From: Catelliglobosispora koreensis DSM 44566
GTDB taxonomy: Bacteria > Actinomycetota > Actinomycetes > Mycobacteriales > Micromonosporaceae
Length of the DNA: 64,000 nucleotides
Direction of reading: 5' to 3'
Assembly (NCBI RefSeq): GCF_000379685.1
Contig: NZ_KB903272.1
Location: 124,624-188,623 of the forward strand
Part shown: positions 34,301 through 41,128 of the stretch, piece by piece
Position numbering within the stretch: position 1 is the first letter of the stretch
Layout: each line of letters begins with the position of its first letter
Notes under the pieces: model-generated
Told to the model about the DNA's origin: nothing
Database searches by the model: none
Seen by the model: the letters and a program-made list of their open reading frames with translations, nothing else
Position numbers and translations under genes: made by a program

Positions 34301-36237
34301 CGGTGAAGCGGCACTTCAGGGACATGGGCGTTAACACCCAAACCCAGGACTTCACCGTCGTCGGCGTCGGGGACATGTCGGGTGACGTGTTCGGCAACGG
34401 CATGCTGCTTTCGCCGCACATCGCTTTGGTGGCCGCGTTTGACCACCGGCACATCTTCCTGGATCCAACCCCTGATCCGGCAAGGACTTTCGCGGAGCGC
34501 CAGCGGATGTTCGACTTGCCACGCAGCTCCTGGGACGACTATGACAAGTCGCTGATCTCCGCTGGCGGTGGGGTTTTCCCGCGGTCGGCGAAGTCGATTC
34601 CGCTATCGGAACAGGTTCGCAAAGCGCTGGGAATCCCTGGCAGCACAGCATCGATGAGCCCTGCCGAACTGATGAAAGCGATCCTGCTGGCGCCGGTGGA
34701 TCTGTTGTGGAACGGCGGTATCGGCACCTACGTCAAGGCATCGCACGAGTCACACAGCGAAGTCGGTGACAAGGCCAACGATGCCATCCGCGTCAACGGA
34801 AAACACTTGCGCGCCAAGGTTGTTGGCGAAGGCGGAAACCTCGGCTGCACCCAGGCCGGGCGGGTGGAGTTCGCTCAAGCGGGCGGCCGCATTTACACCG
34901 ACTTCATCGACAACTCGGCCGGTGTGGACTGTTCCGACCACGAGGTCAACATCAAGATCCTGCTCGGGTCCACGGTGGAGGATCGCGACGCCCTGCTCGC
35001 GTCGATGACCGATGAGGTCGCCGCGCTCGTGCTGAACGACAACTACCAGCAGGCAACCGCGCTGGGCGTCTCGCAAGCCCAGTCGCTGTCGCTGCTTCCC
35101 GTGCACCGCCGCCTCATCTCCGAGCTGGAGCGCGACGGCAAAATCAACCGTGCGCTGGAAGCTTTGCCAACCGACGAGGAACTCGTCGTGCGAGGCGAAG
35201 CGGGACAAGGGCTCTACGCGCCAGAGTTCGCGGTGCTGCTCGCCTACACGAAGATCGTGCTGGAAGAGGAGATCGTCGCCTCCGACCTGCCCGACGAGAC
35301 CTGGACGCACCAGATCCTGACCGACTATTTCCCCACGCCATTGCGCGCCATGACCCAGCAGATGACACAGCATCCGCTGCGGCGCGAGATCGTGACCACG
35401 GTGCTGGTCAACGAAATCGTCAACCGCGGTGGCATCACGTTCGTGCACCGGGCTGTCGAGGAAACCGGGTCACCGGCAGCCGATGTGCTGCGGGCATATG
35501 TCGTGGTGCGGGATGTCTTTGACCTGCCAGCCCTGTGGGCGTCGGTGGAAGCAAGCGACAACGTGGTGCCTTCCGTCGCCCAAACGGCAGTGCTCCTCCA
35601 GGCTCGCCGCCTCATGGACCGTGCGGTGCGGTGGCTGCTGCAGAACCGCCGCTCGCCGATGGACGTCGCGGGCGAAATCGTGAAGCTGCGGCCCGGCGTC
35701 GTTTCGCTGATGCCCAAACTCGAATCGCTGTTCCTGGGAGACGAGCGATCCGCGATCAAGGAGCAGACGGAGCGCCTGCTTTCGCTTGGAGCCTCGCCGG
35801 AACTGGCCGCGCACGGGACGCGGATGCTCTACAGCTTCGGTCTGCTCGACGTGGTCGAGGTCGCCCTGAACACCGGGCGCGACATCGACGAGGTGGCCGG
35901 GGTCTACTTCGTGCTCTCGGAACGGTTCCAGGTCGACGATCTGCTCACCCGGATCTCGCAACTGCCCCGCAACGACCGGTGGCAAACGCTGGCGCGCATG
36001 GCGTTGCGCTACGACCTCTACGCCGCGCTGGCCGCGCTCACCAACGAGGTGCTGGCGGCTACTCCCGCACCGGCCACGCCAACCGAGCGGGTCGCGATGT
36101 GGGAGCAGAACAACACTTCCGCGATCGCGCAAGCCACCAAGGCCATGGGGGAGATGGACGGCTCCCGTGCCGACCTCGCCGCCTTGTCCGTCCTACTGCG
36201 GCAGATCCGCACGCTCGTGCGGACCGCCGCCGCCTAG
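31312..36237 (+). CDS. gdh: NAD-specific glutamate dehydrogenase, large 180-kDa class
   Basis: A giant protein of 1641 residues belonging to the L-180 class of NAD-GDH, which converts glutamate to 2-oxoglutarate and ammonia. The N-terminal 700 residues hold ACT-like regulatory domains (MPFLVDSVTGALMARNLDVH). The catalytic core has the substrate region YSPRFEGVHLRFGAVARGGL, KAQMVKNAVIVPVGSKGGFV, and the nucleotide fold FTVVGVGDMSGDVFGNGMLL. The C-terminal helical domain is complete. ATG 31312 is preferred over GTG 31288 because GAGGGGAG is 7 nt upstream. In mycobacteria this class is inhibited by the FHA protein GarA; that gene is not in the window. It overlaps the restored 3' end of the hydrolase by 4 nt. 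Confidence 0.95.
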   Translation: MTAHKPEETQLGTQSGASVDTVQRDGLGGPLPLSDDLDDGDFDDALPNGESLIAAAVALAAADPSAQGLANAQLVQRYWRFAPDEELVDLTPEELLEAARKHQALAAKRQPGELKIQLSLTPEQSHSVVELVTDDMPFLVDSVTGALMARNLDVHLLVHPVVVVRRSADGELEEVCAEVEPDDAIDGDIVESWMRVEIDPVRDPAEQAVLAEDLRRVLEDVRGAVNDWPAMRQRALALADEIASGELPVPDRDITDSVELLRWLTEDHFTFLGYREYVLSYVDGQPVIQAKPGTGLGILRGDQDSARTLSSMTPEAHAKALEKRLLIITKANSRATVHRNAYLDYVGFKTFDADGNVVGERRFLGLFSSAAYRTSVRDLPVVKRKVASVLERSGLSPRSHSGKDLLEILETYPRDELFQITTDDLYQAATGVLRMAGRRQLRLFMRRDTFGRFISCLVYLPRDRFTTAHRLGMQEILLRELNGIGVDYTTRVSESSLARVHFIVRTDPHNPPHEVDPDALAEMLGDATRNWDDDFRLVLERKLGDEQAKRLSTRYMEALPETYKDGHLPFEAVQDLAKLELLEEPGQLEMHLYRKKNGDNSVRFKVYRHTSPMQLSAVLPVLHSLGVKVTDERPYEVRRADGTIFLYDFGLELPQGARELAEVRAHVENAFAAAWRTEAEVDGFNELVLRAGLTWRQAVVLRAYAKYLRQAGTVFSQESMESALTAYPQIGSLLVALFETRFDPRLQLSDAERAVQAKELVSSIGRQLDNVDSLDQDRILRNYLTLIQATLRTSFFQRSIDGRPKSYIAIKLNPQAIPELPQPRPKFEIFVYSPRFEGVHLRFGAVARGGLRWSDRRDDFRTEILGLVKAQMVKNAVIVPVGSKGGFVLKQAPSTSDRDAYQAEGVNCYRMFISALLDVTDNLDSGKIVPPADVVRHDGDDPYLVVAADKGTATFSDIANEISKSYGFWLGDAFASGGSAGYDHKKMGITARGAWESVKRHFRDMGVNTQTQDFTVVGVGDMSGDVFGNGMLLSPHIALVAAFDHRHIFLDPTPDPARTFAERQRMFDLPRSSWDDYDKSLISAGGGVFPRSAKSIPLSEQVRKALGIPGSTASMSPAELMKAILLAPVDLLWNGGIGTYVKASHESHSEVGDKANDAIRVNGKHLRAKVVGEGGNLGCTQAGRVEFAQAGGRIYTDFIDNSAGVDCSDHEVNIKILLGSTVEDRDALLASMTDEVAALVLNDNYQQATALGVSQAQSLSLLPVHRRLISELERDGKINRALEALPTDEELVVRGEAGQGLYAPEFAVLLAYTKIVLEEEIVASDLPDETWTHQILTDYFPTPLRAMTQQMTQHPLRREIVTTVLVNEIVNRGGITFVHRAVEETGSPAADVLRAYVVVRDVFDLPALWASVEASDNVVPSVAQTAVLLQARRLMDRAVRWLLQNRRSPMDVAGEIVKLRPGVVSLMPKLESLFLGDERSAIKEQTERLLSLGASPELAAHGTRMLYSFGLLDVVEVALNTGRDIDEVAGVYFVLSERFQVDDLLTRISQLPRNDRWQTLARMALRYDLYAALAALTNEVLAATPAPATPTERVAMWEQNNTSAIAQATKAMGEMDGSRADLAALSVLLRQIRTLVRTAAA

Positions 36238-37102
36238 CGCAGGCTCAGCACCGCGTCAGCGAAAGCTCGCGGTGCTTCCTGCGGAACGTTGTGCCCTACG
36301 GCCGCCAGATGAAGGTGGCCGTAGGGACCCGTGAAGAAATCGCGGTCACCGGCCGCGCTAGGCCCGCCCACGCCATCGGCGCCAGCTTCAATAACCACAG
36401 TGGGTACTGAGATGAGCGGTCCCCAGCGATGAGGTCCTCAAGCGGCTGATAGCGCGGGTCCCCAGGAGCGAGGCCAAACCGGTGCCGGTGCGAGTGGATG
36501 ACGACCTCGACGAAGTCGGGGTTGTGCAGACTCGGGGCACTGGCGCGAAAAGCTTCCGCCGCACCGTCCCATCGCGGTGACCACGTGCGCCACAACAGTT
36601 CACAGAGCTCTTCGCGGTTGCGTTGCAGCCCAAGGCGTCCGCGCTCGGAGTGGAAGTAGTACTGGTACCAGTACGTGCGCTCCCACTCCGGTTTCGTGGG
36701 CTCGCCGGCGTAGGCGAGGTTCTGCACGTTGTATCCGTCGACGGTTACCAGCCCGTGCACGCGTTCGGGCCACAGCGCTGACACGATGCAGGCCGCACGG
36801 CCACCCCAGTCGTATCCGGCCACGATCGCCTTTTCGAGGCCAAGGGCATCCATGAAGTCGAGCAAGTCTTGTGCTAGCGCGGCCTGCTGTCCACTTCGGA
36901 CGGTGCCTTCGGAGCGAAACCGGGTGGCCCCGAAGCCACGCAGATAAGGCACCAGCACACGCGCGTCACTGAGGAGAGCGGCGACTTCGTCGTAGGCACG
37001 CACGTCGTAGGGAAAGCCGTGGAGCAGAATCACCGGCAAACCATCGGGATTCCCGGATTCCTCATAGGCGATGTCGAGAACCGCAGTGGCGACCTGAGGC
37101 AT
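36234..37102 (-). CDS. Alpha/beta hydrolase (epoxide hydrolase-like), frameshifted C-terminus
   Basis: An alpha/beta hydrolase with VILLHGFPYDVRAYDEVA and the nucleophile motif VAGYDWGGRAA (Asp in DWGG, as in epoxide hydrolases). As read, the frame ends at 36296 with a 50-residue tail unlike the family. One base is missing in the C4 run at 36421-36424 (GGGG in the gene). Shifting frame there restores SVPTVVIEAGADGVGG, FFTGPYGHLHLAAVGHNVPQ with the catalytic His, and a stop at 36234, giving about 289 residues. The gene is therefore either a recent pseudogene, a sequencing error in a homopolymer, or uses -1 slippage. The uninterrupted frame gives a 268-residue product (36296-37102). Confidence 0.85.
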
Positions 37103-37109
37103 GAGGCGA

Positions 37110-37934
37110 TCATTTCACAAGCACGTGCGCAGCCGCTTTGACCGCGGTGGTGAGGTCTTGCAGCATCGCTGAGCCAAGTCTCCAGTACTGCCAGTAGAGC
37201 GGAACGTCGAGGTGATGCGAGCGTGCGATCCTTTTCCAGCGGCCAGCTTTTACTTCGGCGTTAGCTTCGCCTTCCGGCGCCATCGCCCAGCCCAGGCCGA
37301 GGCGGATCGCCGCGGTGAAGGCGGCCACCGACGGGATGTAGTGCACGGGTGGGTCGAGGTGCCGCCGGGTGACCGAGCGCATGAACCGGTGCTGGTGCTG
37401 GTCTTTGCGGTTGAAGACAATCACCGGGGTGGTGACGAAGTCGTGGTCGAGCTCAGGGGAGCACACCGCGACGTAACGCATCGCGCCCAGCCGCTCCACC
37501 CGGCACCCTTGCACCGCGACGTTTTGCGTCGTCACCGCGGCCATCACCGAACCGTCACGCAGCCAGTCGAGCGTGTGGTCTTCATCGTCCTCGCGGATGT
37601 CGAAAAGGTAAGGCAAACCCTGCAGCGCTGGCATGAACCACGTCGCCAGGGAGTCTGAGTTCACCACGATCGTGGCGCGCGCGAGCGGATCCTGCACCGC
37701 CTCTTGCTCCAGCAACGCGATCTGGCCCGCGAGCCTGAGCAGCGGCTGGCCCGCTTCCGTTGCCGCGCATGGCTTCGTGCGCTTGACGAGGATCTGCCCG
37801 GCTGTCTCCTCAAGTGCCTTGACGCGCTGACTCACCGCGCTCGGGGTCACACGCAGCGCGCGGGCCGCCGCCTCGAAGCTGCCCTCCCGCACCACGGACG
37901 CCAGGGTGGCCAGCTGCTGGGAGTCGAATCTCAT
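37110..37934 (-). CDS. lysG: LysR-family regulator of amino-acid export (LysG/ArgP)
   Basis: A LysR-type regulator of 274 residues with the winged HTH at the N-terminus (QLATLASVVREGSFEAAARA, then RVTPSAVSQRVKALEETAG) and an effector domain with WRLGSAMLQDLTTAV at the end. Length and sequence match LysG/ArgP, which senses Lys, Arg or His and activates lysE. The start ATG 37934 is preferred over an in-frame TTG. It is divergent from lysE with a CTAATC/GATTAG inverted repeat between them. Confidence 0.9.
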   Translation of the reverse strand: MRFDSQQLATLASVVREGSFEAAARALRVTPSAVSQRVKALEETAGQILVKRTKPCAATEAGQPLLRLAGQIALLEQEAVQDPLARATIVVNSDSLATWFMPALQGLPYLFDIREDDEDHTLDWLRDGSVMAAVTTQNVAVQGCRVERLGAMRYVAVCSPELDHDFVTTPVIVFNRKDQHQHRFMRSVTRRHLDPPVHYIPSVAAFTAAIRLGLGWAMAPEGEANAEVKAGRWKRIARSHHLDVPLYWQYWRLGSAMLQDLTTAVKAAAHVLVK

Positions 37935-37945
37935 GTTAAGCAACT

Positions 37946-37969
37946 CTAATCGTACTCAAGAAAGATTAG
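37946..37969. promoter_or_regulatory. lysG-lysE intergenic operator candidate
   Basis: CTAATC (37946-37951) and GATTAG (37964-37969) form an inverted repeat with a 12-nt spacer in the 71-bp gap between lysG and lysE. This is the position and T-N11-A style of LysR-type binding sites. Confidence 0.5.
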
Positions 37970-38005
37970 CTGGATGAAACACGGTCCGAAACGTAGCGTC
38001 GAAGC

Positions 38006-38758
38006 ATGTTCCCCTCGCTGATCGCTGGTTTTACGGCGTCCCTTGGCCTGATCGCCGCCATCGGCGCGCAGAATGCCTTTGTCCTCAAGCAGGGGCTGCG
38101 CCGTGAACACGTGCTCGCCATCGTGGTCGTGTGCGCCGCGTCAGACGCGCTGCTGATCGCGGCCGGAATCGCGGGCCTGGGAACGCTTGTCCAGGCGCAC
38201 CCGCAGGTGGTCACCGGTCTGCGGTGGGCCGGAGCGGCGTTCCTGCTGGGATACGCGTTTCTGGCCGCGCGCCGGGCGTTGAAGCCTTCTGCCCTGACCG
38301 CGTCGGACCAGCCGGCGGCGAGATTGTGGCCTACCTTGCTGACCTGTCTCGCGTTCACCTACCTGAATCCGCACGTTTACATCGACACCGTATTGCTGCT
38401 CGGTGCGATCGCCAATCAGCAGCAGTCCCAATGGCTTTTCGGCCTTGGCGCCGCGGCCGCTAGCGCGGTCTGGTTCACGGCGCTCGGTTTGGGTGCCCGC
38501 AAACTGGCCCCAGCGCTGTCCCGGCCGGTGACATGGCGGTTCATTGATGGCGCGATCGCCGTCATCATGACGGCGATCGCGATGATGCTAGTTGTTGTTC
38601 CAGTCGCCGGTGACCGGGCGGTCGCCGCCGTTGCCAAAGACGAACGAGTGGTCGGCTCCAGCGCCAAAGCTGTCGCGCAGCAAATACTGCCCGTTGGCGG
38701 AGTTGTAGAAACCAATGGTGGTCTTACCATCGGCGTTCCAGTCGCCGGTGATCGGTGA
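38006..38758 (+). CDS. lysE: LysE family amino-acid exporter with antisense-derived extension
   Basis: A LysE-type exporter of basic amino acids with about six helices and the family start AGFTASLGLIAAIGAQNAFV, then LTCLAFTYLNPHVYIDTVLL. The family normally ends near residue 200, at the MTAIAMMLV helix (about 38595). Here no stop follows until 38758, so about 55 extra residues are encoded antisense to the convergent secreted hydrolase (171-nt overlap, 38588-38758). The added tail VVVPVAGDRAV is the reverse reading of the repeated GDWN motif. The exporter body is intact; the tail may be tolerated or may mark a lost stop. Confidence 0.85.
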   Translation: MFPSLIAGFTASLGLIAAIGAQNAFVLKQGLRREHVLAIVVVCAASDALLIAAGIAGLGTLVQAHPQVVTGLRWAGAAFLLGYAFLAARRALKPSALTASDQPAARLWPTLLTCLAFTYLNPHVYIDTVLLLGAIANQQQSQWLFGLGAAAASAVWFTALGLGARKLAPALSRPVTWRFIDGAIAVIMTAIAMMLVVVPVAGDRAVAAVAKDERVVGSSAKAVAQQILPVGGVVETNGGLTIGVPVAGDR

Positions 38759-39289
38759 CATGCCCGTCTGCCGCCACGTGAAGTTGTGGTCGGCTGGGCC
38801 GGCGTTGAGCGTGTCGCGTAACTGCCAGTTGCCGTTGGCCGGGTTGTAGAAACCGATGGTGGTCTTGCCGTCGTTGTTCCAGTCACCCGTGACCGGGACC
38901 ATGTTGGCTGGCCCAAACGGGATAACGTGATCGGCTGGACCAGCGGACAGCGAGTTGCGCAGGTAGAACGTGCCGTTGCCCGGGTTGTAGTACCCGACCG
39001 TGGTCTTACCGTCGTTGTTCCAGTCACCCGTCACGGGAATCATGTTGGCGGGACCGAACTGGAAACTGAAGTCGTCGGCACCTCCGGACAAACTGTTGCG
39101 CAGGTGCCAAGTGCCGTTGGTGGGCTGGTAATAGCCGACGGTGGTTTTGCCGTCGTTGTTCCAGTCCCCCGATACCGGCCGGGCGTTGGCGGCACCGTAC
39201 ACAAACGACACATCCGAAGCCCCGCCAGCGTGCGTGTTCTTCAAGTGCCAGCTTTGCCCTGTCGGCTGGTAGAAACCGACCGTCTGCTT
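38588..39289 (-). repeat. Five 141-bp repeats encoding propeller-like blades
   Basis: Within the lysozyme-like gene, five tandem 141-bp units encode 47-residue blades. Each contains a highly similar segment equal to ccgtcgttgttccagtc on the plus strand (the GDWNNDG codons). The same unit recurs in the gene at 39807. Confidence 0.85.
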
Positions 39290-39805
39290 GCCCGTGACCA
39301 GATCCTTGGCTTGCGTGATGAGGTTGCGGGCCGTCCCTTCCGCCTGGTCGTAGCGCGACGGGAAGGCAGAGCGCTGCACGGCCTGAGCGATCTGTCCCGC
39401 TGACCACGAGGGGTTCGCGTCGGCGACCGGGATCGCCCGGCTGAAAAACGAGTTGGCGGCGTAGGAAACGTTGAGGATCTGCTCCGGCGTGCCCCAGCCC
39501 TGCGACGGGCGCTGCTGGAAGACACCAAGCGAATCCCGGTCACCGCAAGGCAGGTTGTTCATGTGTGACTCAACCCAGCCCGCCTCGAAACCGGCGAGCA
39601 TGACCTTGTCGTTGACGTGCAGCCCGCGCCCGGTGCGGTAGACCGTTTCGAGCACGGCCGGGTCCGCGGTGGACGGGATGGACTGGCACTCGGCGTAGGC
39701 GGCCGAAAACACCGGCGCCGTAAGGACATCAGCGATGACACCGCCGGAGGTGACGGTGCCGGCCGCGGCGAGGGCGGCGACGAAACGCTTGCGTGAACGT
39801 CGCAT
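38588..39805 (-). CDS. Secreted lysozyme-like peptidoglycan hydrolase with five-fold repeat domain
   Basis: A 405-residue exported protein. The signal peptide (about 1-38, ending AAYA) precedes a lytic-transglycosylase-like domain with AGFEAGWVESHMNN (probable catalytic Glu79), DRDSLGVFQQRPSQGWGTP and YAANSFF. Residues 173 to 405 are five copies of a 47-residue unit with the core PVTGDWNNDGKTTVGYYNP, which resembles FG-GAP/VCBS calcium-binding beta-propeller blades. It ends exactly at a repeat boundary (GDWNNN). The start is 2 nt from the stop of the second hydrolase upstream, so both are in one operon. A cell-wall-cleaving role is inferred from the motifs. Confidence 0.75.
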   Translation of the reverse strand: MRRSRKRFVAALAAAGTVTSGGVIADVLTAPVFSAAYAECQSIPSTADPAVLETVYRTGRGLHVNDKVMLAGFEAGWVESHMNNLPCGDRDSLGVFQQRPSQGWGTPEQILNVSYAANSFFSRAIPVADANPSWSAGQIAQAVQRSAFPSRYDQAEGTARNLITQAKDLVTGKQTVGFYQPTGQSWHLKNTHAGGASDVSFVYGAANARPVSGDWNNDGKTTVGYYQPTNGTWHLRNSLSGGADDFSFQFGPANMIPVTGDWNNDGKTTVGYYNPGNGTFYLRNSLSAGPADHVIPFGPANMVPVTGDWNNDGKTTIGFYNPANGNWQLRDTLNAGPADHNFTWRQTGMSPITGDWNADGKTTIGFYNSANGQYLLRDSFGAGADHSFVFGNGGDRPVTGDWNNN

Positions 39806-39806
39806 C

Positions 39807-40511
39807 TCAGGCCTTGTTCCAGTCGCCAGCCACCGGGATCATCCCGCCGGGCCCGAAGGTGAAGCTGTGCTCTGGGCTGCCCGCGTCGTTGGTGTTGCGC
39901 AGGTGGAAACCGGCCGTGCTCGGGTTGTAGTAGCCAATGGAGGTCTTGCCATTGGCGTTCCAGTCGCCCGTGATCGGCCGCATTCCGGGTGGGCCATAAC
40001 GGAACGCGTAGTTCGACGAACCCGCGTCGTTGGTGTCCCGCAGGTGGTACGTGCCGTCGCCCGGGTTGTAGTAACCGATGGAGGTCTTGCCGTCGTTGTT
40101 CCAGTCGCCGGTGACGGGAACCATGTTGGTCGGCCCGAAGCGGAAGCTGGTGTCGGCCGGCCCGGCGTTGAGGGTGTTGCGCAGGTTGAAGGTTCCGCTG
40201 CCGGGGTTGTAGTAACCGACGGTCGTCTTGCCGTCGTTGTTCCAGTCGCCCGCGATCGGGACCATGTTGGGCGGGCCGAACTGGAAGCTCACTTCAGGGG
40301 CACCTGCGCTGTTGCTGTTGCGCAGGTGGAACGTCCCGTTCGAGGGCTGGTAATAGCCGACAGTGGTCTTGCCGTCAGCGTTCCAGTCACCCGCGATCGG
40401 CTTGGCCCCAGCGGCGCCATAGGCGAACGTGATGTCTGAACTGCCGCCGCTGTGCGTGTTGCGCAGGTGCCACGTGCTGTTGGAGGGCTGGTAGTAGCCG
40501 ACCGTGGACTT
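39807..40511 (-). repeat. Five 141-bp repeats encoding propeller-like blades
   Basis: Within the VanY-like gene, five tandem 141-bp units share the same 47-residue blade as the array at 38588-39289. The order of variants is similar in both genes (YYQP blades first, YYNP or FYNP later), so the whole domain was probably duplicated as a block. Confidence 0.85.
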
Positions 40512-41090
40512 GCCGAACGAGCCGCCAGCCCACCACGTCGTCTGCTTGTTCGCGCCCGGCCAGCCGAAGCTGAAGTGGACGTGATCGGTGTGCGGGTTCT
40601 CCCCGGTGTAGGGACGCCAGCCGGCGTCGGGATCGTAGGCACGCCACACCTGGCGGTTCCAGATGATGTACATGATGCCGAAGCGGCGGGCCAGCGCGTG
40701 CTTGTTGCCGAACTTGTCCGTGGCCAGCAGCCAGTTCAGCGCGTCGTTGGCGATGTGCCCCTGGCTGGTCGCCGAGACTCGCCAGTCCCAGGCGCGCCCT
40801 TCCTTGTGTTCGCTTTGCCCGCCAACGTTGCAGGCGCGGCCGATGCCGGAGTCCCCCGTGCCCGGGTAGGCGGCCAGAAGCATGTCCCGGAACTCAGCCA
40901 CGCCTGGTTTTGGCGTGGCGTCGCAAGTGGACTGTCCGACGTAGGACTGGTACCCGTCGATGAGTGGGCCGAGGTTCTTGCCCGGAGGAGCCGCTTGCAC
41001 CGGCTGCGCTCCCGTGACAACCGTTGCCAGCACAGCGCCGGCGAAGACGCCTGAGCGCCCTAGTATTGTTTTGGTAGTCATGCGTTTCAC
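39807..41090 (-). CDS. Secreted VanY/M15-like peptidase with five-fold repeat domain
   Basis: A 427-residue exported protein. A signal peptide (about 1-33, ending PVQA) precedes a domain with SEHKEGRAWDWRVS (His95, Asp102) and NPHTDHVHFSFGWPG (His170, His172). This HxxxxxxD and HVH layout matches zinc M15/VanY-type peptidases and the related ARB_07466-like domain found in actinobacterial wall proteins. Residues 194 to 427 are five 47-residue repeats with the GDWNNDGKTTVGYY core, nearly the same as in the neighbour. The start is GTG 41090 or ATG 41081. It lies 38 bp after the AfsR-type gene. It probably trims stem peptides while its partner cleaves glycan. Confidence 0.75.
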   Translation of the reverse strand: MKRMTTKTILGRSGVFAGAVLATVVTGAQPVQAAPPGKNLGPLIDGYQSYVGQSTCDATPKPGVAEFRDMLLAAYPGTGDSGIGRACNVGGQSEHKEGRAWDWRVSATSQGHIANDALNWLLATDKFGNKHALARRFGIMYIIWNRQVWRAYDPDAGWRPYTGENPHTDHVHFSFGWPGANKQTTWWAGGSFGKSTVGYYQPSNSTWHLRNTHSGGSSDITFAYGAAGAKPIAGDWNADGKTTVGYYQPSNGTFHLRNSNSAGAPEVSFQFGPPNMVPIAGDWNNDGKTTVGYYNPGSGTFNLRNTLNAGPADTSFRFGPTNMVPVTGDWNNDGKTSIGYYNPGDGTYHLRDTNDAGSSNYAFRYGPPGMRPITGDWNANGKTSIGYYNPSTAGFHLRNTNDAGSPEHSFTFGPGGMIPVAGDWNKA

Positions 41091-41128
41091 GGTCGCGTGA
41101 GCGGGTCACCCAGACCGCACACGCGAGG

